Positions 49,059 through 57,970 of a stretch of DNA of 64,000 nucleotides are shown piece by piece. Within the stretch, counting starts at the first letter, position 1. Each line of letters begins with the position of its first letter. The notes under the pieces are model-generated. The model was not told where the DNA came from, ran no database searches, and saw only the letters and a program-made list of their open reading frames with translations. The DNA comes from Clostridia bacterium (GTDB lineage Bacteria > Bacillota_A > Clostridia > Oscillospirales > Acutalibacteraceae). The position numbers and the translations under genes are program-made. Location of the stretch: NCBI GenBank assembly GCA_017435305.1, contig JAFSFH010000012.1, positions 124,001 to 188,000 on the forward strand. Reading direction: 5' to 3'.

Positions 49059-49697
49059 TTATCTCTCCACGGGATAGGGTGCAAAGCTCTCTCCGGTGAA
49101 GGAGGCGGTCAACCGCCCGTTGCTGCGGTCGGTGAGGGTGGCCTCCAGATGCCCCCTCCCCTCCTGTGGGATGGAGAAGGAAACGGTCACCGCCTCGCCG
49201 AAGTCGGCGCCGGTGACGGTGGCGCCCTCCTCCGCCAGCAGAGCGGGGATCCAGCCGTACTGACCGTAGTCGCACACGATCTCCCCCTGCAGGCACAGGC
49301 GCATCTCCACCACGCCGGCGGCGTCCACCGCGATCTTGGCGCCGTGGGAATAGGCGCGCACCAGACCGCCGCCCCCCAGCAGAATACCGCCGAAATAGCG
49401 GGTCACCACCACCGCGCAGTCGGTGAGTCCCTCCTTGCGCAGTACGTCCAGCACGGGGATGCCCGCCGTGCCCTGGGGCTCTCCGTCATCCGAAAAGCGG
49501 CACAGGTTGCCCCCCTCCAGCACGTAGGCGTAGACGTTGTGCTTGGCGTCCCAGAACTCCTTCTGCTTCGCCTTAATAAAGGCCTGAGCCTCCTCCTCGG
49601 TGGTAACCGGCTGTATGGCTCCGATGAAGCGGGAGCGTTTTTCGGTAAATTCGTCCACCGCCGCCTTGGCTACGGTGAGATAGTTCTTATCCGCCAT
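49059..49697 (-). CDS. yigZ: YigZ/IMPACT family protein
   Basis: A 212-residue UPF0029/IMPACT-family protein. The N-terminal domain has the family signature FSDDGEPQGTAGIPVL and VVVTRYFGGILLGGGGLVRAY; the C-terminal half is the DUF1949 ferredoxin-like fold. Relatives associate with translation regulators, but the bacterial role is not established. ATG 49697 follows AGGAGGTGTCCCT. Probably transcribed with rpmE, 71 bp upstream, if the weak terminator between them is leaky. Confidence 0.9.
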   Translation of the reverse strand: MADKNYLTVAKAAVDEFTEKRSRFIGAIQPVTTEEEAQAFIKAKQKEFWDAKHNVYAYVLEGGNLCRFSDDGEPQGTAGIPVLDVLRKEGLTDCAVVVTRYFGGILLGGGGLVRAYSHGAKIAVDAAGVVEMRLCLQGEIVCDYGQYGWIPALLAEEGATVTGADFGEAVTVSFSIPQEGRGHLEATLTDRSNGRLTASFTGESFAPYPVER

Positions 49698-49715
49698 AGG
49701 GACACCTCCTATCGT

Positions 49716-49754
49716 AAAAAGCAAATGGCAGTGCGCACATCTGCACGCACTGCC
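49716..49754 (-). terminator. Possible rpmE terminator/attenuator
   Basis: The hairpin GGCAGTGCG/CGCACTGCC, then a broken T-rich run on the minus strand. It lies between rpmE and yigZ and may be partial. Confidence 0.5.
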
Positions 49755-49768
49755 ACCATAAGTCAAAC

Positions 49769-49972
49769 TTATTTGCCCAGACCGAAACGCTTGTTAAAGC
49801 GGTCCACACGGCCGCCGGCATCGTTCAGCTTCTGCTTACCGGTGAAGAAGGGATGGCACTTGGAACAAATTTCCACGCGGATGTCCTTCTTGGTGGAGCC
49901 GGTAGCGATCACATTACCGCAGGCGCAGGTGATGGTGGTCTGCTCGTAATTGGGATGGATGCTCTCCTTCAT
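49769..49972 (-). CDS. rpmE: 50S ribosomal protein L31, zinc-binding form
   Basis: A 67-residue L31. The paired cysteines (TITCACGN and [10 protein letters not shown]) mark the zinc-containing (C+) form. ATG 49972 follows GAAAGAGGTGACAAGA; a longer upstream reading frame is spurious. It has its own promoter. Confidence 0.96.
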   Translation of the reverse strand: MKESIHPNYEQTTITCACGNVIATGSTKKDIRVEICSKCHPFFTGKQKLNDAGGRVDRFNKRFGLGK

Positions 49973-50012
49973 TCTTGTCACCTCTTTCGGGAATTCATAG
50001 ATTAACGGATAG

Positions 50013-50041
50013 ACTATACCACATTCCGCCGAAAAATGCAA
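50013..50041 (-). promoter_or_regulatory. Predicted rpmE promoter
   Basis: Minus strand TTGCAT, 17 bp, TATAGT. Confidence 0.72.
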
Positions 50042-50075
50042 GGGTTTTTTTACTTTTTCCGCATATTCCCTGCAA

Positions 50076-50107
50076 AAAACCGCCGACAGCGGACTGTCGG
50101 CGGTTTT
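50076..50107 (-). terminator. secDF terminator
   Basis: The hairpin AAAACCGCCGACAG-CGGA-CTGTCGGCGGTTTT. Confidence 0.93.
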
Positions 50108-50124
50108 CAAACGGGAAAATCGGC

Positions 50125-51039
50125 TTATTTCTTCTTGGCGGCCTTCTTCTCCTTGGCGTCCATCCAGCGGACCCAGATGGGACCGGACAGGAACAGAGAG
50201 GAGTAAGAACCGGAAATAGAGCCCAGCAGCATCGGCAGAGCGAAGCTGATGATGGAATCCACGTGCATCACCAGAGCGACCACCAGCACCGCCAGAATCG
50301 CCAGACAGGTGGTGGCGGTGGTGATGATGGTACGGCGCAGCACGTGATGCAGGGAATCGTTGACCACGGTGGTCAGCGGTGCATCGCTGCGGCGGCGCAT
50401 GGTACGGATGCGGTCGAAAATAACGATGGTATCGTTCAGAGAGTAACCCAGAATGGTCAGCATAACCGCCACGAAGTTATCGTTCAGTTCAATGCCGAAG
50501 ATCACGAAGGTGAAGTACACGATCAGCAGGTCGTGGACCAGGGCGATCAGCGCGGACACGGCAGCGGGGATACCACCGATCTTACGGAAGCGGAAGCCCA
50601 CGTAAATGACCAGCAGGATAGCGGCCAGGCCCAGTGCCAGCAGGCAGCGCAGCAGGAACTTGGTACCCATAGAGGCGGACAGGGTGTTGGAGGAGAAGAC
50701 CTCCAGCTTGCTGTCCTTAAAGTTCTTATCCAGATCCTTATCCAGAGCATCCTTCTGCTCGGTGGAAACCTCGCCGGGCAGCTTGATGGTAACCACGTCG
50801 GTATTGTTGACCTCATCAAAGCTCAGGGAAGCATCCTTGCCCAGGTGCTTCTGAGCGGCCTTGGTCATACCGTCCAGATCGGGAGCCTCCTCATAGCTGT
50901 AGCGGATCAGCGTACCGCCCTTAAAGGAGATGTCCATCTGAGTGCCGAAGATCACGTTGAACACGACACCGATGAGCATAATGGCCAGAGAAATGATCAG
51001 CGCCTTTTTGAGGTTGGCTACGAAATTATAGTTTTTCAT
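50125..51039 (-). CDS. secF: Protein translocase subunit SecF
   Basis: A 304-residue inner-membrane protein with six expected membrane segments. The first (about 10-30) is followed by an outer loop; [36 protein letters not shown] and [20 protein letters not shown] are SecF landmarks. It partners SecD to drive the late, proton-motive-force-dependent step of Sec export. Its start overlaps the SecD stop by 1 bp. The C-terminus is lysine-rich (KEKKAAKKK). Confidence 0.96.
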   Translation of the reverse strand: MKNYNFVANLKKALIISLAIMLIGVVFNVIFGTQMDISFKGGTLIRYSYEEAPDLDGMTKAAQKHLGKDASLSFDEVNNTDVVTIKLPGEVSTEQKDALDKDLDKNFKDSKLEVFSSNTLSASMGTKFLLRCLLALGLAAILLVIYVGFRFRKIGGIPAAVSALIALVHDLLIVYFTFVIFGIELNDNFVAVMLTILGYSLNDTIVIFDRIRTMRRRSDAPLTTVVNDSLHHVLRRTIITTATTCLAILAVLVVALVMHVDSIISFALPMLLGSISGSYSSLFLSGPIWVRWMDAKEKKAAKKK

Positions 51040-52421
51040 CAGCGCTCACCTCCATAGAACCAGGGATTGCGGAAGATCTTCAGACGGGAGACGGAACGCA
51101 GCATAATGCGGGTCAGCCACATACCCATCACGAAGTTGGTGATCACACCGATCAGCAGGGTGTAGCCGAAGGAGTACACAGAGCCGGTGGTGGACACGGG
51201 CAGCCAGCTGAACAGCCAGCCGAAGATGCCGTCGGCGGAGCCGAACACGCCCATCAGAACGGCGGCTACGATCAACACGGTGATGTTACCGTCAAAGATG
51301 GCCCAGAAGGAATTCTTAGAGCCGGAGCGGATGGCGCCGTCAATGGTCTTACCGGCGCGCAGCTCGTCACGAACAGCCTCGGCGGTGATAACGTTACAGT
51401 CCACACCGATACCGATGGACAGGATCAGACCGGCCACACCGGGCAGGGTCATGGTGAAGCTGTCGAACACGCCGAAATAGCCGGACAGGCAGGCGATGGT
51501 CAGAGACATCTGACCGCACAGGGCGATGGCAGCCACCACGCCGGGCAGACGGTAGATGACGATCATCATCACGCACACGGCGATCATCGCAATGATGCCG
51601 GCGATGCCCATGGCGGACAGGGCGTTGCTACCCATGGTGGGAGAGATGGAGCCCAAGCTCTTGGCCTCGATCTCAAAGGGCAGAGCACCGGAGGTGATCA
51701 GGTCAGCCAGCTCCTTGGCCTCCTCGTAGGTGGCGGAGCCGGTGATCACCGCCTCACCGTTCTCAATGTGATTGTTAACGGTGGGGTTGGAGATCATCTG
51801 ATCGTCCAGCCAGATGGAGATGGTCCCCTTGTTGGCGGCCTGCTGCTTGGTGGCGGAGGAGAAGGCGGACTTGCCGGAATCCTTCAGGTCCAGAGCCACC
51901 ACGTACTCATACTGCTGGGTGGTCTCGTCCACGATCTGATACATGGCCTCGGCAGACTCTACGTCGTTGCCGTCCAGCACCAGCTTACCGGTGGGCTTAC
52001 CCTCGTCGTCGGTCTCGGAGCCGATATAGAACGCCAGCATGGCGGTCTGACCGATCTCCTTGACAGCCTCTTCGGGAGTCTCGGTGGTGCTGGCCCAGGG
52101 GAACCGGACGATAACCTGGTTATTCGCCGGATCGGTATAGGCCTCATAGTCGGTAATGTTTTTGCTGACCATACGCTGCTCGATGATGGTTTTCACCGCA
52201 TCCAGCTGCTCGTCGGTCGGATCGACATTCTCATCAACAGGGCCGAAGACCACGTCCACACCACCCTGGATGTCGATACCCCAACGGATATCGGACACAC
52301 CGCGGATGACGGTGTCCGTGCGGTCGCCAAAGCGCGTGTACACACCGAAGATAGCGGTGAAGGACAGCGCAAAGATCAATACGGCCACAACGAAGAATGC
52401 CCACTTAGGCGTACGCTTCAT
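51039..52421 (-). CDS. secD: Protein translocase subunit SecD
   Basis: A 460-residue SecD: a first membrane segment (about 8-28), the large outer P1 head (WGIDIQGGVDVVFGPV near 48 and SATKQQAANKGTISIW), then five more segments with LGSISPTMGSNAL, LILSIGIGVDCNVITAEAVR and FVMGMWLTRI. In Firmicutes secD and secF are often one fused gene; here they are two overlapping genes. ATG after CAGGAGGTCATTTCACT. Confidence 0.96.
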   Translation of the reverse strand: MKRTPKWAFFVVAVLIFALSFTAIFGVYTRFGDRTDTVIRGVSDIRWGIDIQGGVDVVFGPVDENVDPTDEQLDAVKTIIEQRMVSKNITDYEAYTDPANNQVIVRFPWASTTETPEEAVKEIGQTAMLAFYIGSETDDEGKPTGKLVLDGNDVESAEAMYQIVDETTQQYEYVVALDLKDSGKSAFSSATKQQAANKGTISIWLDDQMISNPTVNNHIENGEAVITGSATYEEAKELADLITSGALPFEIEAKSLGSISPTMGSNALSAMGIAGIIAMIAVCVMMIVIYRLPGVVAAIALCGQMSLTIACLSGYFGVFDSFTMTLPGVAGLILSIGIGVDCNVITAEAVRDELRAGKTIDGAIRSGSKNSFWAIFDGNITVLIVAAVLMGVFGSADGIFGWLFSWLPVSTTGSVYSFGYTLLIGVITNFVMGMWLTRIMLRSVSRLKIFRNPWFYGGER

Positions 52422-52477
52422 AGTGAAATGACCTCCTGTTTCCTTTTACAACCTAAAAATAGTTGCACTACTGGCCT

Positions 52478-52506
52478 ATTATACTAAATAAGACAGAAAA
52501 AGTCAA
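52478..52506 (-). promoter_or_regulatory. Predicted secDF promoter
   Basis: Minus strand TTGACT, 17 bp, TATAAT. Confidence 0.8.
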
Positions 52507-52619
52507 TGAAAAGAATAGAATATATGTATAAATATTTAAAGGGATTTTGCAAAATCATCACCGGACGGTTTGCACAGCATCCCAAAGTCTTTTTCCGACC
52601 GGACTTATACTGCCGCTGT

Positions 52620-52675
52620 TTTCTCGGCCCCCTCTGACGAGGGGGCTGTCAGCCGAATGGCTGACTGGGGGAGAG
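52620..52675. repeat. Tandem palindromes in the secD-aminotransferase gap
   Basis: Two hairpins in a row (CCCCCTC/GAGGGGG and CAGCC/GGCTG within GTCAGCCGAATGGCTGAC). The first resembles the metA terminator stem. Part of a 460-bp gap (52422-52880) with no gene. Confidence 0.55.
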
Positions 52676-52732
52676 ATCCAATTAAATATATCCTTTCTTT
52701 GTTTCTTCCCTTCCCTATTCTCTCCCTTCGTC

Positions 52733-52777
52733 AAAAATCAGAGATTTTTGCCACCTCCCTCATCAGAGGGAGGCAAG
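52733..52777. repeat. REP-like palindromic repeat, copy 3
   Basis: The hairpin AAAAATC-AGA-GATTTTT is followed by CACCTCCCTCATCAGAGGGA and GGCAAG, the latter identical to copy 2 at 7699-7724. Confidence 0.75.
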
Positions 52778-52841
52778 CCGCTGCGGCGGGAACGGACTTT
52801 TGGACTCACCCGCACTGCGGGTGGCTTCTTTCGATAAAAGG

Positions 52842-52870
52842 AAAAAGCCGAGGCGGTTGCCTCGGCTTTT
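52842..52870 (-). terminator. Aminotransferase gene terminator
   Basis: The hairpin AAAAGCCGAGGC-GGTT-GCCTCGGCTTTT. Confidence 0.9.
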
Positions 52871-52880
52871 ACGCGGTTAA

Positions 52881-54164
52881 TTATTCGGTTTCACCCAGCA
52901 GCTTCTCCACGCAGGCCAGCTCCACACACAGGCAGAACAGCTCCATAGCCACCGCCAGCTCCTCCACCGACGGGTAGGAGGGGGCGATGCGGATGTTGCG
53001 GTCACGGGGGTCGTTGCCGTAGGGATAAGTGGCGCCGGCGCCGGTCATCACCACGCCCGCCTCGCGGAGCAGCTGAACGGTACGCTTGGCGCAGCCGTCC
53101 ATCACGTTGACGCTGACGAAATAGCCGCCACGGGGCTGATGCCAGTGGGCAATATCCAGACCCGCCAGCTGCGCCTCCAGGGTATCCAGCACCACGCGGA
53201 ATCGGGGACGCAGCACCGCCGCGTGCAGCTTCATATGCCGCTTGACCCCCTCGATGTCGCCAAAGAAGCGGATGTGCCGCAGCATATTCAGCTTATCGTG
53301 ACCGATGGTCTGGATGGTCATCCGCTTTTTCACGTCCGCCACGTTGGCGGGGCTGGCGGCCAGCGCCGCCACACCCGAGCCGGGGAAGCTGATCTTGGAG
53401 GTGGAGGTGAACATCACCACCATATCCTCGTTACCGTTCTTGACCAGTTCGGGATAGATGTTCAGCAGGGTGTCGCCCTCGTCCTCCAGATGGTGCAGGC
53501 AGTAGGCGTTATCCCAGATAATGCGGAAGTCCTCGGCGGCAGGCTTCAGCGCCGCCAGACGGCGCACGGTGTCGTCGGAATAGGTGATGCCGTCGGGGTT
53601 GGAGTACATGGGCACGCACCACATACCCTTGACCGAGGGGTCCTTGATCAGCTCCTCGATGACGTCCATCTTGGGGCCGTAGGGGGTCATCTCCACGGGG
53701 ATCATCTTGATGCCGAAGAACTCGGTCACCGCAAAGTGGCGGTCGTAGCCGGGGACGGGGCACAGGAACTGGACCTCCCCCTGGCGACACCAGGGCCGAT
53801 TACCGCACACACCGCGGCTGTAGCAGGTGGAAATGTAGTCGAACATCATATTCAGACTGGAGTTGCCGCCCACGATCACCTGCTCGGGTGCCACACCCAG
53901 CATATCGCCGAACAGGCTCTTGACCTCCGGCAGACCGTCCAACACGCCGTAATTACGGGCGTCGAAGCCATTGGCGGCGGTGTAGCCGTCACGGGGGTTG
54001 ACGCACTCCAGCATCTCCAGGCTCAGATCCAGCTGCTGAACGCCGGGCTTACCCCGGGACATATCCAGCTGCAGGCCCTGGGCCTGAAGGCTCAAATATT
54101 GCTGGCGCAGCGTGATCTCCCGCTGGGCCAGCTGCTGGCGAGTCATATTCTTAAGACTGCTCAC
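52881..54164 (-). CDS. Aminotransferase class I/II (aspartate aminotransferase-like)
   Basis: A 427-residue PLP-dependent fold-type I aminotransferase. LDMSRGKPGVQQLDLS opens it, VGGNSSLNMMFDYIST binds the cofactor phosphate, IIWDNAYCLHHL holds the PLP Asp/Tyr, and the PLP lysine is in FTSTSKISFPGSGVAALA. NIRIAPSYPSVEEL carries the substrate-carboxylate Arg. It resembles the atypical Asp_aminotransf group rather than classical AspC; the amino-acid specificity is therefore uncertain. The start is GTG 54164 with AAAGGGAGTG, or ATG six codons later. Monocistronic. Confidence 0.87.
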   Translation of the reverse strand: MSSLKNMTRQQLAQREITLRQQYLSLQAQGLQLDMSRGKPGVQQLDLSLEMLECVNPRDGYTAANGFDARNYGVLDGLPEVKSLFGDMLGVAPEQVIVGGNSSLNMMFDYISTCYSRGVCGNRPWCRQGEVQFLCPVPGYDRHFAVTEFFGIKMIPVEMTPYGPKMDVIEELIKDPSVKGMWCVPMYSNPDGITYSDDTVRRLAALKPAAEDFRIIWDNAYCLHHLEDEGDTLLNIYPELVKNGNEDMVVMFTSTSKISFPGSGVAALAASPANVADVKKRMTIQTIGHDKLNMLRHIRFFGDIEGVKRHMKLHAAVLRPRFRVVLDTLEAQLAGLDIAHWHQPRGGYFVSVNVMDGCAKRTVQLLREAGVVMTGAGATYPYGNDPRDRNIRIAPSYPSVEELAVAMELFCLCVELACVEKLLGETE

Positions 54165-54223
54165 GTCAGCACTCCCTTTCCTGCGCGGCGGTACCCCGCG
54201 CTCACAAACGTAGTCTGCCTGCT

Positions 54224-54252
54224 ATTATACTAGATATACCCATATTTTGCAA
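54224..54252 (-). promoter_or_regulatory. Predicted aminotransferase promoter
   Basis: Minus strand TTGCAA, 17 bp, TATAAT. Confidence 0.78.
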
Positions 54253-54372
54253 GTCTAATTTCAAATTCTTGCATATTTTTTACCTGTTTTTGCCTTTTCA
54301 TGCGCATTTCGGGAATATTTCGCATAATTTTATAGATAATCCGTTATTTTTTTACGCAAAAATAGGTAAAAC

Positions 54373-54403
54373 AAAAAAACAGCCCTACCGATTGGTAGGG
54401 CTG
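54373..54403 (-). terminator. tRNA-Val terminator
   Basis: The hairpin CAGCCCTACC-AATC-GGTAGGGCTG on the minus strand, then seven T, 8 nt beyond the CCA end. Confidence 0.93.
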
Positions 54404-54410
54404 CCTTATT

Positions 54411-54486
54411 TGGTGGACAATAACGGACTCGAACCGCTGACCCTCCGCACGTCAAGCGGATGCTCTACCAGCTGAGCTAATTGTCC
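54411..54486 (-). tRNA. tRNA-Val (anticodon GAC)
   Basis: A 76-nt gene with encoded CCA. The acceptor stem is GGACAAT/ATTGTCC; the D arm GCTCAGCTGGTAGAGC, anticodon stem-loop TCCGC-TTGACGT-GCGGA (GAC at positions 34-36) and T arm with GGTTCGAGTCC are all present. GAC reads valine codons GUC/GUU. It has its own promoter and terminator. Confidence 0.96.
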
Positions 54487-54500
54487 ATAGCGCAAGTGGC

Positions 54501-54529
54501 ATTATAACGGAAAACCACTCGCTTGTCAA
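54501..54529 (-). promoter_or_regulatory. Predicted tRNA-Val promoter
   Basis: Minus strand TTGACA, 17 bp, TATAAT, both hexamers perfect, 14 bp before the tRNA. Confidence 0.9.
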
Positions 54530-54594
54530 GAGCCTTTTGCAAGAAAATGCAAAAACTTTCCGGCAAATACTGTTACACTTAATCTGGTTGTGCG

Positions 54595-55071
54595 TTATTT
54601 CATCGTTTCCTTGCGGTTTTGCAGGGCCTTGAGTCCGAACTCCAGCAGCACGCAGGCCAGCAACACGCCCACCAGCACCAGCGGGGTGAACAGGTAATAC
54701 GCCAACAGGGCGTTGACCGGGTCGCACAGACCCATCACCAGCGAGGGCACCACCAGCGCCGCGGCGGTGACGGCGGTGTAGATCCACTTCTGCTTGGAGG
54801 TCAGGGGCTGTTTGCCCAGCACGTGGCGTACCAGCAGCACCACGTAGGCGATAACGCCCACCAGCAGGGTCAGCGCCTCCAGGGTATCCTGGGCGGCGGT
54901 CACACTCATATAGGTGGTGAACACGTCCATATCCTCCACCGACACAAGACCGGAAAACCGGGGGGTGTACTGACTGCTCCACAGAGTCAGAGCCGCCGAG
55001 GTGGTCACCGCCGCCGTCAGCAATGCCAGCAGCACCCACGCGGCGGTCACAATACCGTTTTTCTCCTTCAT
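54595..55071 (-). CDS. Four-helix membrane protein, unknown
   Basis: A 158-residue protein with four predicted membrane segments (about 8-30, 58-80, 97-115, 120-146) and a short basic end (LQNRKETMK). No family recognised. ATG 55071 is better spaced from GAGGTG than an ATG six bases upstream. It follows tatD by 14 bp and probably shares its transcript. Confidence 0.75.
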   Translation of the reverse strand: MKEKNGIVTAAWVLLALLTAAVTTSAALTLWSSQYTPRFSGLVSVEDMDVFTTYMSVTAAQDTLEALTLLVGVIAYVVLLVRHVLGKQPLTSKQKWIYTAVTAAALVVPSLVMGLCDPVNALLAYYLFTPLVLVGVLLACVLLEFGLKALQNRKETMK

Positions 55072-55085
55072 ATCCATTCACCTCA

Positions 55086-55856
55086 TCACAAAGATAGTCC
55101 AAACAGGCGGTTGGCGTTCCCGCGGGTAGCGTCCAGCAGCTCCTCCACCGCCATCCCCCGTATCTCCGCCAAGCGGGCGGCGGTATGGGCGATCATAGCA
55201 GAGTCACACCGCTTGCCCCGCATGGGCACGGGAGCCATATAGGGGGCGTCGGTCTCCAGCAGCAGGCGGTCCAACGGCAGGCTCGCCGCCACCTCCACCG
55301 GCTTGCGGGCATTCTTAAAGGTGGCGGCGCCGCCCAGACCGATATACAGGCCTAAGTCGGTGAGCTGCCGCGCCATCTCGGCGCTGCCGGAGAAACAATG
55401 CACCACGCCGCGGGGGCGGGTCTCCCTCAGCAGGTTATAGGTGTCCTCGTGGGCCTCGCGGTCGTGGAAAATGACAGGCAGATCCAGCTCCTTGGCCAGT
55501 TCGATCTGCTTACGGCACCACTGAAGCTGCACCTCACGGGGGGCGTTATCCTCCCAATAATAGTCCAGCCCGATCTCACCGATGGCGCACACCGCCGGGT
55601 GTGCCGCCGCCCGACGGACGGCATCCAGCCAATCGAGGGTGGCGCGGCTGACAAATTCGGGGTGGATACCCACCGCCACACGGATATAGGGATACCGCTC
55701 CGCCATCTCCAGACTACGGGCGATGGAATCGGGGTCGGTGGCGCACTGGATCACACCGCAGACACCCTGATCGGGCAAAGCGGTCAACACCGCGTCCCGA
55801 TCCTGGTCAAAGGCGTCGGCGTCGTAATGGGCGTGGGAATCGAAAATATGGGGCAT
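55086..55856 (-). CDS. tatD: TatD-family metal-dependent DNase
   Basis: A 256-residue TIM-barrel hydrolase. Metal-binding motifs are FDSHAHYD at the N-terminus, AIGEIGLDYYW (catalytic Glu), IFHDREAHED, VHCFSGS and LLLETDAPYMAP. Family members have 3'-5' exonuclease or deoxyribonuclease activity. ATG 55856 with AAAGGAAG. It follows ptsH, separated by a terminator. Confidence 0.93.
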   Translation of the reverse strand: MPHIFDSHAHYDADAFDQDRDAVLTALPDQGVCGVIQCATDPDSIARSLEMAERYPYIRVAVGIHPEFVSRATLDWLDAVRRAAAHPAVCAIGEIGLDYYWEDNAPREVQLQWCRKQIELAKELDLPVIFHDREAHEDTYNLLRETRPRGVVHCFSGSAEMARQLTDLGLYIGLGGAATFKNARKPVEVAASLPLDRLLLETDAPYMAPVPMRGKRCDSAMIAHTAARLAEIRGMAVEELLDATRGNANRLFGLSL

Positions 55857-55879
55857 CAAATCACTTCCTTTGAGAAAAC

Positions 55880-55909
55880 AAAAAGCCGTCGGATAACCGA
55901 CGGCTTTTT
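55880..55909 (-). terminator. ptsH terminator
   Basis: The hairpin AAAAGCCGTCGG-ATAA-CCGACGGCTTTT. Confidence 0.92.
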
Positions 55910-55919
55910 ACGTTGCTAA

Positions 55920-56183
55920 TTACTCGGCGAAACCGGACTCCACCAGCTTCACCAGGGCCTCAACAGCGGCCTCCTCGTCAGCGCCGTCGGCGATCACGCG
56001 GATAGCGGTGTTGCCAACGATGCCCAGGGACAGAACGCCCAGCAGGCTCTTGGCGTTGACGCGGCGCTCCTCCTTCTCAACCCAGATGGAAGCCTTGAAC
56101 TCATTGGCCTTCTGAATGAAGAAAGTGGCGGGACGGGCGTGCAGACCAACCTGATTCTGAACAACAACGTCTTTCACAAACAT
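55920..56183 (-). CDS. ptsH: HPr-family phosphocarrier protein
   Basis: An 87-residue HPr. His15 (GLHARPATFF), the site phosphorylated by enzyme I, and Ser46 (NAKSLLGVLSLG), the HPr kinase site, are both at canonical positions, so it could serve sugar uptake and carbon catabolite control. No ptsI follows; the gene stands alone between promoter and terminator. A Crh-like regulator would lack His15. Confidence 0.94.
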   Translation of the reverse strand: MFVKDVVVQNQVGLHARPATFFIQKANEFKASIWVEKEERRVNAKSLLGVLSLGIVGNTAIRVIADGADEEAAVEALVKLVESGFAE

Positions 56184-56247
56184 AGCAAATTGCTCCTTTA
56201 CTGTATCAAATACCTCGATAAAAATGGATACTAACTGACTATACCTA

Positions 56248-56275
56248 TTATATCACGAAATGCGGACAAGTCAAT
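56248..56275 (-). promoter_or_regulatory. Predicted ptsH promoter
   Basis: Minus strand TTGACT, 16 bp, TATAAT. Confidence 0.78.
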
Positions 56276-56377
56276 CGAAAACCCACCGTTTTGATGAAGT
56301 TTGGATGAGTGACCGATTTTCGGATTTTTCGGTTTCTCCGTTTGTGCATTTTGTCTAATGCTGTGGAAAACTTTTGG

Positions 56378-57124
56378 TTATTGGGGAGAGGCGTCCTCGG
56401 CTGTCAGCGAGGCAAGATACGCTCTGTCCTCGTCGGTCAGGGGGGCGGTCTCCAGCATCTCGGGACGCAGGCGATAGGTGCGCTCCAAAGACTGCTGATG
56501 CCGCCACTTGGCGATGTTGCCGTGGTGACCGGACAGCAATATCTCCGGCACCTCTCTCCCCTCCCACTCGGCAGGGCGGGTGTACTGGGGGTATTCCAGC
56601 AGACCGGCAAAGTGGCTCTCCTCGGTGAAGCAGACCTCATCCGCCAGTACGCCGGGGATCATACGGGACACGCAGTCCACCAACGCCATGGCGGGGATCT
56701 CACCGCCGGTGAGCACGTAGTCACCGATGGAGATCTGCTCGTCCACGATGGCCTCCAGCACCCGCTCATCCACGCCCTCGTAGTGACCGCAGAGAATGCA
56801 GATATTGGGCATCTGCGCCAGCTCAATGGCCCGCTGCTGGGTCAGGGTCTTGCCCTGGGGGGACATATAGATGAGGTGAGGTCTCTCCCCCGCCTGCTCA
56901 CACACGGCGCGGAAGCAGTCGGCGATGGGCTGGGGAAACATCACCATACCCATACCGCCTCCATAGGGATAGTCGTCCACCTGCATCTGCTTATTCTTAG
57001 TATATTCCCGAATCTGGTGACAGTGCAACTCCAGCAGACCCTTATCCTTGGCGCGACCGATGATGCTCTGGTCAAACACCCTGTCGAACATATCGGGGAA
57101 CAGGGTCATAATATCAAATCTCAT
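56378..57124 (-). CDS. trmD: tRNA (guanine37-N1)-methyltransferase TrmD
   Basis: A 248-residue SPOUT-class enzyme that methylates G37 next to the anticodon using AdoMet. MRFDIMTLFPDMFDRV opens it; YPYGGGMGMVM, LIYMSPQGKTL, LCGHYEGVDERV and ISIGDYVLTGGEIPAM form the knotted AdoMet site. It starts 11 bp inside rimM. rplS (L19), its usual downstream neighbour, is not here; instead about 190 bp without a gene lead to ptsH. Confidence 0.97.
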   Translation of the reverse strand: MRFDIMTLFPDMFDRVFDQSIIGRAKDKGLLELHCHQIREYTKNKQMQVDDYPYGGGMGMVMFPQPIADCFRAVCEQAGERPHLIYMSPQGKTLTQQRAIELAQMPNICILCGHYEGVDERVLEAIVDEQISIGDYVLTGGEIPAMALVDCVSRMIPGVLADEVCFTEESHFAGLLEYPQYTRPAEWEGREVPEILLSGHHGNIAKWRHQQSLERTYRLRPEMLETAPLTDEDRAYLASLTAEDASPQ

Positions 57125-57632
57125 CGTCGTCCAACAGTCCTTTCATCGGGCGCAGGTACAGCCGATCCGCCTTTAGGTCGATCTTGATGATCACATCGGG
57201 GATGGCGGGAATCAGCACCTCCCCCTTTTCGGTGGCCATATGGTACACGGCGTTGGCGCCGGTCTGGCTCACGTCGGTGAGGGTGCCGTAGGTGTCGCCG
57301 TTGTCGGCATCCACCACCGTCAGACCGATCAGATCCTGCACCAGATAGTGCCCCTTGGGCAATTTCAGGTCGCGGCGGTCCACGTACAGCATCTTGCCCC
57401 GCAGCACCTGTGCGGCTTCCACGGTGGTGACGCCCTCCAGCATCACCAGCGCGATGTTCTTATGGGGGCGACCCTTGACCTTGACCGCCTGTTTGCCGGC
57501 GGCGTCCCAGTATAGCTTTTTGAATCCGGCGAACTGCTGGGGGGAATCGCACCAGGGCTGCACCCGCACCTCGCCGCGGACGCCGTGGGTGCCCACGATC
57601 TGTCCGGCTTCTAAATACGGTTTTTGAGGCAT
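57114..57632 (-). CDS. rimM: 16S rRNA-processing factor RimM
   Basis: A 172-residue RimM that binds S19 and aids 30S maturation. EAGQIVGTHGVRGEVRVQP and the HYLVQDLIGLTVVDADNG, YGTLTDVSQTGANAVY stretches are the two barrel domains. AGGAGGACGTATACT precedes the ATG. It overlaps trmD; a terminator-like hairpin separates it from khpA upstream. Confidence 0.95.
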   Translation of the reverse strand: MPQKPYLEAGQIVGTHGVRGEVRVQPWCDSPQQFAGFKKLYWDAAGKQAVKVKGRPHKNIALVMLEGVTTVEAAQVLRGKMLYVDRRDLKLPKGHYLVQDLIGLTVVDADNGDTYGTLTDVSQTGANAVYHMATEKGEVLIPAIPDVIIKIDLKADRLYLRPMKGLLDDDEI

Positions 57633-57651
57633 AGTATACGTCCTCCTATGG

Positions 57652-57689
57652 AAAACAGAGGCAAACCGACGTGGTCTGCCTCTGTTTTT
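57652..57689 (-). terminator. Terminator-like hairpin between khpA and rimM
   Basis: AAAACAGAGGCA/TGCCTCTGTTTT with a T-run in either direction, inside a gene group normally co-transcribed. It could end or weaken transcription before rimM-trmD. Confidence 0.75.
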
Positions 57690-57697
57690 CTCGTTAA

Positions 57698-57931
57698 TTA
57701 GTCGATCTCTACGGCGACCTTGACGTCTTTGCGGGTGGCAGCGGCGCGCATCACGGTGCGCATCGCCTTGGCGATGCGACCCTGCTTGCCGATGACACGG
57801 CCCATATCGTCGGGGGCAACGTGCAGGTGGAATACCACCGTGCCGTCCTCCATGGGCTCATCCTGCTCGACGACCACCGCAGAAGGATCCTCCACCAAGC
57901 CCTGAGCAATGGTGATCAGAAGTTCTTTCAT
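57698..57931 (-). CDS. khpA: KH-domain RNA-binding protein KhpA
   Basis: A 77-residue single KH-domain protein. The GxxG loop is visible in GRVIGKQGRIAKAMRTV. KhpA (YlqC) pairs with KhpB/Jag in RNA binding and cell division control in Firmicutes. AGGAGGTACCA precedes the ATG. It lies between rpsP and rimM as usual. Confidence 0.94.
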   Translation of the reverse strand: MKELLITIAQGLVEDPSAVVVEQDEPMEDGTVVFHLHVAPDDMGRVIGKQGRIAKAMRTVMRAAATRKDVKVAVEID

Positions 57932-57970
57932 TGGTACCTCCTGTGGGTTGGGTGTCTCGCGTACGACGGA

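Noticed and set aside
54452..55102. 216-codon frame overlapping the membrane protein and tRNA-Val
   Set aside because: It is out of frame with the hydrophobic 54595 protein, runs through the tRNA gene and has low-complexity content.
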